Source: Anaerolineales bacterium UBA6128
Lineage (GTDB): Bacteria > Chloroflexota > Anaerolineae > UBA1429
Assembly: GCA_002423325.1 (NCBI GenBank)
Contig: DIVQ01000045.1
Location: forward strand, 1-13,180
Reading direction: 5' to 3'
Length of the DNA: 13,180 nt
The notes beneath the pieces were generated by a model. That model was not told the DNA's origin. It ran no database searches and saw only the letters and a program-made list of their open reading frames with translations. The translations under genes were made by a program, and so were the position numbers. This document shows, piece after piece, positions 1-6,516 of the stretch. Within the stretch, counting starts at the first letter, position 1, and each line of letters begins with the position of its first letter.

Positions 1-1849
1 CAACCCGATCCGCCACTTCACGCAGCGGCACCACGGTCCGCTCCTGTCCGCCGAGCCCATCGACAGTATCCTCGGCCAGGCCCGCAAGCCCGCGGTAGAC
101 CCGACTCATGCGCTCCTCGTCAGTCAGGTAAACGCGCCCTTCGCGCAGATACTGGTCGATCGAGTTGCTGACGCGCATCCCCGCCGCCATCGCCTCGATC
201 AGCGTCGCCGGGCCAGAGACGCAGTCGCCGCCCGCAAAGATGCCATCCACAGCCGTCAACAGGGTGTCAGCATCAGCCTCGATGGTGCCGTAGCGCGTCG
301 CGCGGGGCCCGTCGGGACCCTCTGCCCCGGCAAGGTCCACCCGCTGCCCGATGGCGGGGATGACCATGTCGCAATCGATCACAAACTCTGATCCCGCGAC
401 CGGCTCCGGGCGTCGGCGTCCGCTGGCATCGGGATCGCCGAGCGCCATGCGCGCGCACTCCAGACCCACGATGCGGCCGTCCTCAATCAGTATGCGCGTG
501 GGATTGGTCATGAACTCAAAGTGTACGCCTTCCTGTTCCGCGTCGTGCACTTCGACCTTGTCTGCCGGCATCGCGTCACGGTCGCGGCGGTATACCACGC
601 TCACCTCGGGCACGCCGAGCCGCAATGCCGAGCGCGCGCAGTCCATGGCGACGTTGCCGCCGCCCACCACCACTGCCTTGCGCCCTGCCTGGACCTTTTC
701 GCTCAGGTTGACGCTGCGCAGAAAGGCCACGCCCGGATAGTAACCTGCGGGGTTCTGATCTTCTCCGGCAACGCGCATGCTGGTCGCCAGTTGCGCGCCG
801 ATCGCCAGGTAGATAGCCGCAAAGCCGCGTGCCCGCAGGTCGGCCAGGGTGAAATCAACCCCCAGGCGCTGGCCATAGTGGATGGCCGCGCCCATCTGCT
901 GGATGACTTCCAGCTCGGTGCGCAGCACGCTGCGCGGCAGCCGGTAGTCTGGGATGCCCAGCGCCGCCATACCGCCCGGCTCCTGGTTGGCCTCAAAGAT
1001 CTCTACCTGGTAGCCCTTGCGCAGCAGGTGATAGGCCGCCGTCATGCCCGAGGGCCCCGCGCCCACCACCGCGATGCGCGGGGCATCGGGGGCAGTCGTC
1101 ACCACCGGTTCGATGTGCTTGAGTGCGGCATCCATCTCGACGTCCGATACAAAGCGCTTGAGGTGCTTGATGCTGACCGGATTGTCGAGTTTGCCGCGCC
1201 GACAGGCGAACTCGCAAAAGCGCACACAGACGCGTCCGCAGACGGCCGCGAGCGGGTTGCGCTCCTGGATGACCTCGAGCGACTCGGTGTAGCGCCCCGA
1301 CTTGATGCAATCGATATAGCGGGGAATATCCAGTCGCTCCGGACACGCCTCAATACAGGGCGCCGTCACCTTGACGTGATAGTGACCACGCGGTCGGCGC
1401 ACGCCCTCAGTGATCGCCCGCCTGAACTGCTCCGGATAGCGATCGAGCATATCGAGCACCGCTACCATCGAAGAACGTCCCAGCTCGCACAGTGACCCTT
1501 CCCGGGTCAGCACGCCAATATTACGCAGCACCTGCAGGTCGTCCTCTTTGCCCTTGCCGTCGGCGATGCGCGTCAGGATGTCGGCAGCCACGCGTGTACC
1601 CAACCGACAGGGCACGCACTTTCCGCACGAGTGCTCCTGCACCGTCTCCAAGTAGGCGCGCGCCATATCCACCAGATCAACGCCGTCATCGAACAGCAGG
1701 AACCCGTCCCAGCCCATCACCGCCAGGGTGCGTTCGCCCGGCTGGTACTCCGCCAAAGCAGTCGCCTTGGCGGCGAGCGCCGAGGGCTGGCCTTCGGACG
1801 CCGCCCCGATTACCTCACTTCCCCACCGACCCCTGATGCCTGTGCTCAA
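1..1849 (-). CDS. NuoF iron-sulfur domain / GltD-like FAD-NAD(P)H oxidoreductase (SfrB-like), partial at left edge
   Basis: This is a cytoplasmic iron-sulfur flavoprotein that probably moves electrons between NAD(P)H and a partner redox subunit. The first 616 codons are present and the C-terminus lies outside the window. Residues about 35-150 match the NuoF C-terminal [4Fe-4S] domain, with C75, C78, C81 and C121 (SCGKCVPCR then SLCELG). Residues about 160-235 match the Fer4_20 domain of GltD and dihydropyrimidine dehydrogenase (C165, C169, C204, C208, C212, C216). An FAD dinucleotide-binding fold starts at GAGPSG (263-268), and an NAD(P)-binding GGGNVAMD lies at 396-403. An AGGD segment near 540 closes the FAD domain. 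The NuoF FMN/NADH-binding domain is absent. I chose a TTG start because AAGGAG lies 8 bases upstream and overlaps the rex stop; the first in-frame ATG is codon 45, inside the conserved domain. The layout resembles SfrB of Geobacter and subunits of formate dehydrogenase or hydrogenase complexes. The partner and exact reaction are unknown. Confidence 0.85.
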   Translation of the reverse strand, partial: MSTGIRGRWGSEVIGAASEGQPSALAAKATALAEYQPGERTLAVMGWDGFLLFDDGVDLVDMARAYLETVQEHSCGKCVPCRLGTRVAADILTRIADGKGKEDDLQVLRNIGVLTREGSLCELGRSSMVAVLDMLDRYPEQFRRAITEGVRRPRGHYHVKVTAPCIEACPERLDIPRYIDCIKSGRYTESLEVIQERNPLAAVCGRVCVRFCEFACRRGKLDNPVSIKHLKRFVSDVEMDAALKHIEPVVTTAPDAPRIAVVGAGPSGMTAAYHLLRKGYQVEIFEANQEPGGMAALGIPDYRLPRSVLRTELEVIQQMGAAIHYGQRLGVDFTLADLRARGFAAIYLAIGAQLATSMRVAGEDQNPAGYYPGVAFLRSVNLSEKVQAGRKAVVVGGGNVAMDCARSALRLGVPEVSVVYRRDRDAMPADKVEVHDAEQEGVHFEFMTNPTRILIEDGRIVGLECARMALGDPDASGRRRPEPVAGSEFVIDCDMVIPAIGQRVDLAGAEGPDGPRATRYGTIEADADTLLTAVDGIFAGGDCVSGPATLIEAMAAGMRVSNSIDQYLREGRVYLTDEERMSRVYRGLAGLAEDTVDGLGGQERTVVPLREVADRV

Positions 1850-1857
1850 GTTGCTCG

Positions 1858-1863
1858 CTCCTT
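1858..1863 (-). promoter_or_regulatory. Ribosome binding site that sets a TTG start
   Basis: AAGGAG on the minus strand overlaps the rex stop codon TAA (1862-1864). It lies 8 bases before the TTG at 1849-1847. It is the main evidence for the TTG start of the downstream flavoprotein, and it suggests translation coupled to rex. Confidence 0.7.
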
Positions 1864-2530
1864 ATCGCGGTGATTGCTCGGCGCTATCCTGCGCGGCGAG
1901 CTTGCGCTGTGTGATGTGATGCGATAGCGTCGCCAGTTCCGCCGCCAGGTCCTCATTCTTGATCAGGACCTCCTCCGGAACCGCCAGCCGACAGGGGGCA
2001 AAGTTCCAGATGACGTCAATGCCGCCCGCCACCATCAGGTCGGCCACACCCTGGGCCTGCTCAGCCGGCACGCAGATGATCCCCATCTGCACGTGCAGCC
2101 GCCGCGACAGGTCCGGCAGCTTGTGCACCGGCAGGATCTCGTGGCCGCCGATCAGGTCGCCCATTTTGGTCGGGTCTTTGTCAAAGACGGCGATGATCTG
2201 CAGGCCGTAGCGCTCAAAACCGGGATAGGAGATCAGCGCCCGGCCGAGGTTGCCCGCGCCCACCAAGACGGCTTCCTTGTCGTTCACCAACCCCAGGTAC
2301 TCTTCCAGATAGGCTGCCAAGGCGCGCACGTTATAACCGACCCCCGGCCGGCCATACTCCGGCAGGTAGCTCAGGTCTTTGCGCACCTGCGCCCCGGGAA
2401 CCCCCGCGCCACCGCCGAGCTCTTCGGACGAGATGCTGGCGGCGCCGTTCTCCAGCGCCTCGGTCAACAGGCGATAGTAGATCGGCAGCCGTCGCAGGCT
2501 CGGCAGGGGAATTCCGGGTTTGTCGCTCAT
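1862..2530 (-). CDS. rex: Redox-sensing transcriptional repressor Rex
   Basis: Rex is a dimeric repressor that senses the NADH/NAD+ ratio: NADH binding releases it from operators upstream of fermentation, respiration and hydrogen genes. The 222-residue product has the usual family length. A winged helix occupies residues about 10-70 and ends in the signature QVRKDLSYLPEYGRPGVGY (48-66). A Rossmann domain follows, with GAGNLG at 91-96, an acidic end of strand 2 at VFDKD (115-119) and NFAP at 176-179. The ATG at 2530 is chosen because GGAGGT (2538-2543) lies 7 bases upstream. An upstream in-frame GTG at 2566 would start before the predicted transcription start, so it is rejected. The flavoprotein gene begins 12 bases after the stop, so the two are probably co-transcribed. 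A Rex-like half-site overlaps its own promoter, suggesting autoregulation. Confidence 0.96.
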   Translation of the reverse strand: MSDKPGIPLPSLRRLPIYYRLLTEALENGAASISSEELGGGAGVPGAQVRKDLSYLPEYGRPGVGYNVRALAAYLEEYLGLVNDKEAVLVGAGNLGRALISYPGFERYGLQIIAVFDKDPTKMGDLIGGHEILPVHKLPDLSRRLHVQMGIICVPAEQAQGVADLMVAGGIDVIWNFAPCRLAVPEEVLIKNEDLAAELATLSHHITQRKLAAQDSAEQSPR

Positions 2531-2568
2531 GGCCAACACCTCCGCCTTGTTCGTTCTTTCACGCACAA

Positions 2569-2597
2569 AGTATACTACATTGTGAAAAAAAGTGCAA
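2569..2597 (-). promoter_or_regulatory. Candidate rex promoter
   Basis: On the minus strand a -35 TTGCAC (2597-2592) and a -10 TATACT (2574-2569, 5 of 6 to consensus) are separated by exactly 17 bases. The -35 matches only 3 of 6, as expected for a regulated promoter. The predicted transcript start is near 2562, leaving about 31 bases of leader before the rex ATG. Confidence 0.55.
2580..2597. promoter_or_regulatory. Candidate Rex operator overlapping the rex promoter
   Basis: The 18-base site TTGTGAAAAAAAGTGCAA has a left half, TTGTGAAA, identical to the known Rex consensus half-site (TTGTGAAA...TTTCACAA). The right half keeps only the outer CAA. It covers the spacer and -35 box of the rex promoter, where binding would block RNA polymerase. 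The weak symmetry keeps confidence modest. Confidence 0.4.
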
Positions 2598-2647
2598 GTC
2601 CGTCACGGCGTTTAGTCCGCTCTCTGCCACGCCCGTCACCCTGCGCC

Positions 2648-2676
2648 TTGTGGAGCGTCCTGATTACTGCTAGAAT
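2648..2676 (+). promoter_or_regulatory. Candidate promoter of the secreted malectin-domain protein
   Basis: TTGTGG (2648-2653) and TAGAAT (2671-2676) are separated by 17 bases. The predicted start is near 2683, about 23 bases before the ATG. A sequence TTTTCACAC (2678-2686) directly after the -10 box resembles a Rex half-site. Confidence 0.45.
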
Positions 2677-2705
2677 GTTTTCACACTCGACTGCCGGAGG
2701 CCAAC

Positions 2706-4256
2706 ATGTTGACAAACCCGCGTCTGCCTCGCGTGCTGAGCTGCATCATCTGTCTGGTGGCCGTGCTGGCCGTCAGTGGAGGGGCGTTGGCCCAGGCGAC
2801 CCCCACGCAGACCGTAACGGTCGAGGTGCAGGGGCTTCCCCCCCTCACCGCCCCCGGCGCCTGCATCGGACTGAATTGGGTGGTAGCCGGCGGCAGTGTG
2901 TGCGAGGCCACCTATGTGCGCTGGGACACAACCACCCACACGCATGGCGAGGCCTACCCCTACAGCACACGACAGTACAGTGGCGGGATGAAGACCTACA
3001 CCGACTATCTCGATGTGCCGGCCGGCGCCACCAGCATCTACCTGCGCGCCTATGCGCTGGTCGACGGCACGCTCTACAGGTCGGAGCGTGAGTACGAGGT
3101 ACACAACGTACGCGCCTCCGATTCGGGCAGCAGTGTGTCCAGCTGGGGCACGGGCGGCATCCGCTGGTACGCCGACATCGGCTATGGCGACACGCGCTTT
3201 GGCTACGTCGGCGGCACGCCCTACACCACTACACTCGCCATCGGCGGCACCGAGGACGACGCGATCTACCAGACCCAGCGCCAGGGTGTGCAGAGCTACT
3301 TTTGCCAGTTGACGCGCGCCGTCTATGCCATGGAAATGCAGGTAGAACTGCACTTGGCCGAGCTGGAGCTGAGTAGCGATGGGCTGCGCGTCTTTGATAT
3401 CCGCTTGGAGCCCGGCACGCCCAACGAAGTCCTGATCCCCGGGGTAGACATTCACGCCATGGTGGGCAAAGACCAGGCGCTGGTGCTGACGCACGCCGTG
3501 CGGGTGGATGACAACCAGCTCGACATCGCCTTTACGCCCGTGTCGGGCAAGCCGCCGGTGATCAACGGCGTGCTTGCACGCGGCGTCAGCGCGCTGGGTC
3601 AGCGTGGCGAGCTCGTCGCCGTGGTAGCCCAGGATGACGACACCTACGTGTACAACATGACCAACTATCGGCGCGCCGAAATACTGCTGCTGGGCGGGCA
3701 AAGCAGCCACCACGTCGGGCTGCGCTTTTCTAATGTGCAGGTGCCGCAGGGCGCCTATATCAACCACGCCGAGCTGCGCTTGATCGCCTCGCAGGACGCG
3801 TATCCGCGCATGGATGTGCACATCCACGCCGAGGCGGTAGACAACACGCAGGACTTTGCCATGCTGCCACAGGTGCCGGGACGTCCCCGCACAGAGCATT
3901 TCGTGCGCTGGCTGGTGGGCAATGACGACGGCTGGCACCCGGAAGAGCAGGTGGTCTCGCCGGAACTGCGCGAGGTGATCCAGGAGATCGTGAACCGCAG
4001 CGACTGGTACGCGTTCGACGAGCTGACGCTCCTGCTGATCGCCCAGCAGGGCGACGCCGGCCCGCGCAGCGTGTATGCTGTCGACCATGACTATGCGGAC
4101 CGCGCGATCCTGTTCATCGAGTACAGCGTGACCTCACCGGTGACTCCGACGCCCACATCGACGTATACGCCCCAGCCGTCGCCCACTGCGACACGGACGC
4201 CGGTCGTCGTCAAGCTGCACCTGCCGCTGCTGATGCGACCGCTCTACGCGCCCTGA
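2706..4256 (+). CDS. Secreted surface protein with malectin-like and DNRLRE/CBM96-like domains and an LPLLMR tail
   Basis: This 516-residue protein is exported and has no obvious enzyme. Residues 1-29 form a signal peptide with a hydrophobic core and an ALA cleavage site before Q30. Residues about 36-130 look like an Ig-type beta-sandwich with two cysteines (C53, C66). Residues about 145-300 fit a malectin-like carbohydrate-binding domain (WYADIGYGD, an aromatic-rich middle, then a LDIAFTPVSGKPPVINGV-type end). Residues about 308-475 fit the DNRLRE/CBM96-type beta-sandwich (DDTYVYNMTNYRRAEILLLG, ending AILFIEYS). A Thr/Pro linker (about 475-498) leads to the tail HLPLLMRPLYAP. Thr/Pro linkers followed by an LPL-hydrophobic-x-R ending are, to my knowledge, common in Chloroflexota surface proteins, which suggests a sorting or anchoring role. 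GGAGG lies 5 bases before the ATG. Polysaccharide binding is inferred from the domains only. Confidence 0.8.
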   Translation: MLTNPRLPRVLSCIICLVAVLAVSGGALAQATPTQTVTVEVQGLPPLTAPGACIGLNWVVAGGSVCEATYVRWDTTTHTHGEAYPYSTRQYSGGMKTYTDYLDVPAGATSIYLRAYALVDGTLYRSEREYEVHNVRASDSGSSVSSWGTGGIRWYADIGYGDTRFGYVGGTPYTTTLAIGGTEDDAIYQTQRQGVQSYFCQLTRAVYAMEMQVELHLAELELSSDGLRVFDIRLEPGTPNEVLIPGVDIHAMVGKDQALVLTHAVRVDDNQLDIAFTPVSGKPPVINGVLARGVSALGQRGELVAVVAQDDDTYVYNMTNYRRAEILLLGGQSSHHVGLRFSNVQVPQGAYINHAELRLIASQDAYPRMDVHIHAEAVDNTQDFAMLPQVPGRPRTEHFVRWLVGNDDGWHPEEQVVSPELREVIQEIVNRSDWYAFDELTLLLIAQQGDAGPRSVYAVDHDYADRAILFIEYSVTSPVTPTPTSTYTPQPSPTATRTPVVVKLHLPLLMRPLYAP

Positions 4257-4276
4257 TCGGCGCGTGCCGGGTCACG

Positions 4277-5884
4277 TCAGGCGCCCTCGCGGCGATAGAG
4301 CACCCGGCCGCCCAGCATCGTCAGATCGACCTCGGTCTCGAGCAACGCCTCGGGACCGTCGGCGTAGAGGTCGCGTGACAGCACGACCAGATCGGCCCAT
4401 TTGCCGGGCGTCAGGCTGCCCGTATGCTGTGCCTGCCCGGTGCTCAGCGCGGGCGCCAGCGTATAGCCGTACAGCGCCTCGTCCAACGTCAGCGCCTCAT
4501 CCGGATACCAGCCCTCAGCCTGCCCTGCCTCCGGCGCGCGTCGTGTGACCGCCGCATACAGGTTGACCAGCGGGTTGAGCGACTCCACCGGACTGTCGGT
4601 GCCCAGAATAAGCGTCGCCCCGCTCTGCAGCACACTGCGCAGCGCATAGCCGTAGCGTGCCCGCGCGCCCCAGCGCCGCTCCGCCATCTCACGATCATGC
4701 GGCGCGTGAATCGGCTGCATCGAGGCCACCACACCCAGCGCCGCCAGGCGCGGCAGATCCTGCGGCGTGAGCAGTTGCACGTGCTCGATGCGATGCGGCA
4801 GCCGGGTTTCCGAGCCTTCCTCGCGCAGACGCGCGTACAGGTCCAGCACGCGCCGGTTGGCGCCATCGCCGATGGCGTGGATGGCCGACGCGATCCCGCC
4901 CAGCGCCGCCCTGTGCGCCGCGTCGTACAGCACTTCGCTCGAGGTAGCGGCCACGCCACGGTGGTCGAGGTCTTCGTAGGGTGCCAGCATCTCGGCCGTG
5001 GCCGACCCCAGCGCGCCGTCGGCAAACATCTTGAGATGGCCCATGCACAGCAGCGCGTCGCCATAGCCGCTGCGCAGGCCAAGGGCCAGCGCCGCATCCA
5101 GGTCAGTCGATCGTACCATCTGCCAAACGCGCAGACTCAGCGCGCCGGCCTCGTGCAGCCGCTGCAGCGCCGCGAACTCGCGCGCGCTTTCGCAGTTGTG
5201 TACGCTGGTCAACCCCCAGTGAGCCGCCTCGCGCTGCGCCAGCCGCATCGCAGCATCCAGTTCGACATCGCTCTCAGGCGGAACCGCGGCCTTGATGAGC
5301 TCCATCGCGTTCTCGGTGACGATGCCGGTCGGCTCGCCGCTGGCATCGCGCAGAATCTGCCCGCCCGCCGGATCGGGCGTCGCTGCGCTGATGCCGGCCG
5401 CGCACAGCGCCGCCGAGTTCAGCCACAGCGAGTGCCCATCCTTGGAGGTCAGCGCAACCGGTTGGCTGGGCGCCACCGAATCGAGGTCCCAGCGTGTCGG
5501 GCGCTCGGGAACCGGCCAGGTGTTGTGGTTCCAGCCGGACCCCAGCAGCCAGGCCCCCTCTCGCGCCTGTTGCGCCGCGGCCCGCACACGACGTAGCGCC
5601 TCGGGCAGCGCGGCCACGCCCGTCAGAGCAATGCGTTGCAGCGCCAGGCCAATCCACGACAGGTGCACGTGCGCATCCTGCAGGCCGGGCAGCAGGCTGC
5701 GCCCGCCCAGGTCGATGCGTTCATCGCCCGAGCGCGCCAGAGCCAGGATCTCTTCAGTGCTGCCCACGGCGAGGATGCGCTCGCCCTCCACCGCCAGCGC
5801 CTGTGCGTGCGGAAGGCGTGGGTTCACGGTGTGCAACGAACCGTTGACCAGAAGCGTGCGTGGCGTGTGTGTCTGCATGTTCAC
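4277..5884 (-). CDS. YtcJ-like metal-dependent amidohydrolase (Amidohydro_3 family)
   Basis: This is a cytoplasmic hydrolase of the amidohydrolase superfamily, in the YtcJ / N-substituted formamide deformylase-like branch (usually 520-560 residues; 535 here). An N-terminal beta-sandwich is followed by a TIM barrel. Numbered from the GTG, visible metal or catalytic positions are H72 and H74 (DAHVH), K285 (HLKMFADGALGS), H336 (IHAIGDGANRR), H368 (RIEHVQ) and D430 (GTDSPVES). The C-terminus (GSLTPGKWADLVVLSRDL) returns to the beta-sandwich. I prefer the GTG at 5884 because AAGGA lies 9 bases upstream; the ATG at 5878, two codons on, has no well-placed site. The substrate cannot be read from sequence, since family members act on formamides, amides and cyclic ureas. 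It lies downstream of ssb but behind a terminator-like hairpin. Its stop is only 20 bases from the convergent surface-protein gene. Confidence 0.88.
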   Translation of the reverse strand: MNMQTHTPRTLLVNGSLHTVNPRLPHAQALAVEGERILAVGSTEEILALARSGDERIDLGGRSLLPGLQDAHVHLSWIGLALQRIALTGVAALPEALRRVRAAAQQAREGAWLLGSGWNHNTWPVPERPTRWDLDSVAPSQPVALTSKDGHSLWLNSAALCAAGISAATPDPAGGQILRDASGEPTGIVTENAMELIKAAVPPESDVELDAAMRLAQREAAHWGLTSVHNCESAREFAALQRLHEAGALSLRVWQMVRSTDLDAALALGLRSGYGDALLCMGHLKMFADGALGSATAEMLAPYEDLDHRGVAATSSEVLYDAAHRAALGGIASAIHAIGDGANRRVLDLYARLREEGSETRLPHRIEHVQLLTPQDLPRLAALGVVASMQPIHAPHDREMAERRWGARARYGYALRSVLQSGATLILGTDSPVESLNPLVNLYAAVTRRAPEAGQAEGWYPDEALTLDEALYGYTLAPALSTGQAQHTGSLTPGKWADLVVLSRDLYADGPEALLETEVDLTMLGGRVLYRREGA

Positions 5885-5909
5885 TCGCTGATGTCCTTCT
5901 GGCGTTCGA

Positions 5910-5946
5910 GAGACAAACAAGATGGGGCGGACGAATGTCCGCCCCA
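5910..5946 (-). terminator. Terminator-like hairpin after ssb
   Basis: TGGGGCGGAC (5923-5932) and GTCCGCCCCA (5937-5946) form a perfect 10-bp stem with a 4-base loop. On the minus strand the stem is followed by TCTTGTTTGTCTCT, a T-rich but interrupted tract. This fits rho-independent termination of ssb just before the amidohydrolase gene. The stem could also be a dispersed intergenic repeat used as a terminator. Confidence 0.6.
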
Positions 5947-5964
5947 CGGTACAAGGCACCCTGT

Positions 5965-6375
5965 CTAGAACGGGATATCGGTCTCGTCGTTGGCGCCGCT
6001 CGGGGCTTCGTCTGCGCCGGCCGCGCTGTCAGCGGTTCCGCCGCCCTCACGCCCACCCAGGAACTTGACCGAGTCGGCGGTGACGTCCAGCGAGGCGCGC
6101 CAGGTACCATCCTTGCCCTGGTAAGGCTTGGGCTCGGTCAGCGTCCCCTCGATAAAGACCAAGCGTCCCTTGGTCAGATACTGGTTGCATGTCTCGGCGA
6201 GGCGCCGCCAGGCCGACACCCGGAACCAGACCGTCCGTTCCTGCGACTGCCCGCTGGAGTCGGTCCATCGGCGGTCGGTCGCCACGCTGAAACTCGTAAC
6301 GGGCGTACCCTCCGTGGTATAGCGCATCTCCGGATCTCTTCCCAGCCGGCCGATAAGGAACAGCTTTTGGTACAC
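5965..6375 (-). CDS. ssb: Single-stranded DNA-binding protein
   Basis: SSB coats single-stranded DNA in replication, recombination and repair and recruits partners through its acidic tail. The 136-residue product is a bacterial-type SSB. An OB fold covers residues about 1-108, beginning YQKLFLIGRLGRDPEMRYT and containing FSVATDRRW, WFRVSAWRRLAE and LVFIEGTL. A short Gly/Ala/Glu-rich linker then leads to the hallmark acidic tip ETDIPF at the C-terminus. The GTG start at 6375 is supported by AGGAGG 6 bases upstream and by alignment of VYQKL with the usual MYQK start. It has its own strong promoter and is followed by a hairpin, so it is probably monocistronic. The usual neighbours rpsF and rpsR are absent, which suggests a second, stand-alone ssb copy. 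Confidence 0.96.
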   Translation of the reverse strand: MYQKLFLIGRLGRDPEMRYTTEGTPVTSFSVATDRRWTDSSGQSQERTVWFRVSAWRRLAETCNQYLTKGRLVFIEGTLTEPKPYQGKDGTWRASLDVTADSVKFLGGREGGGTADSAAGADEAPSGANDETDIPF

Positions 6376-6417
6376 GCGACGCCTCCTTTGGAGTGATCTC
6401 TGCTCTGACTGAAAGTC

Positions 6418-6446
6418 ATTATAGCACCCCGCCGGGAGTGAATCAA
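6418..6446 (-). promoter_or_regulatory. ssb promoter
   Basis: On the minus strand TTGATT (6446-6441) and a perfect TATAAT (6423-6418) are separated by 17 bases, with TGC just before the -10 (extended -10 type). The predicted start is near 6411. A short inverted repeat, TGACT-GAA-AGTCA (6406-6418), overlaps the start and could be an operator or a small leader hairpin. Confidence 0.75.
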
Positions 6447-6478
6447 CCCACCGTGCAGCTATACCGTCCCGCGAAGCG

Positions 6479-6506
6479 TTGACAGCGCGCCCGGGTTGCC
6501 TATACT
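6479..6506 (+). promoter_or_regulatory. Promoter of the PHP gene, almost leaderless
   Basis: A perfect -35 TTGACA (6479-6484) and a -10 TATACT (6501-6506) are separated by 16 bases. The predicted transcript start is about 6513, only about 4 bases before the ATG at 6517. No Shine-Dalgarno sequence lies between them. Confidence 0.7.
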
Positions 6507-6516
6507 GCCCCTCACG

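Noticed and set aside
521..1495. Plus-strand open frame opposite the NuoF/GltD flavoprotein
   Set aside because: Shadow of a conserved gene on the minus strand; no recognisable domain and no ribosome binding site.
2557..2570. TTTCACGCACAAAG as a second full Rex operator
   Set aside because: The halves are arranged as TTTCAC...CACAAA, which does not match the inverted TTGTGA...TCACAA geometry.
2670..4088. Minus-strand open frame of about 472 codons opposite the surface protein
   Set aside because: The plus strand has a signal peptide, recognisable domains and a good ribosome site. The opposite frame is His/Val/Gly-rich without domains.
4257..4276. Possible terminator between the convergent surface-protein and amidohydrolase genes
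   Set aside because: Only a weak CGTG/CACG pairing is visible near 4262-4276 and there is no T tract on either strand.
4424..5596. Plus-strand open frame opposite the amidohydrolase
   Set aside because: The minus strand holds all amidohydrolase motifs; the opposite frame is Arg/Gln-rich and featureless.
6406..6418. TGACT-GAA-AGTCA inverted repeat as an ssb operator
   Set aside because: Arms of 5 bases are short enough to arise by chance. It is noted in the promoter entry but not claimed as a separate site.
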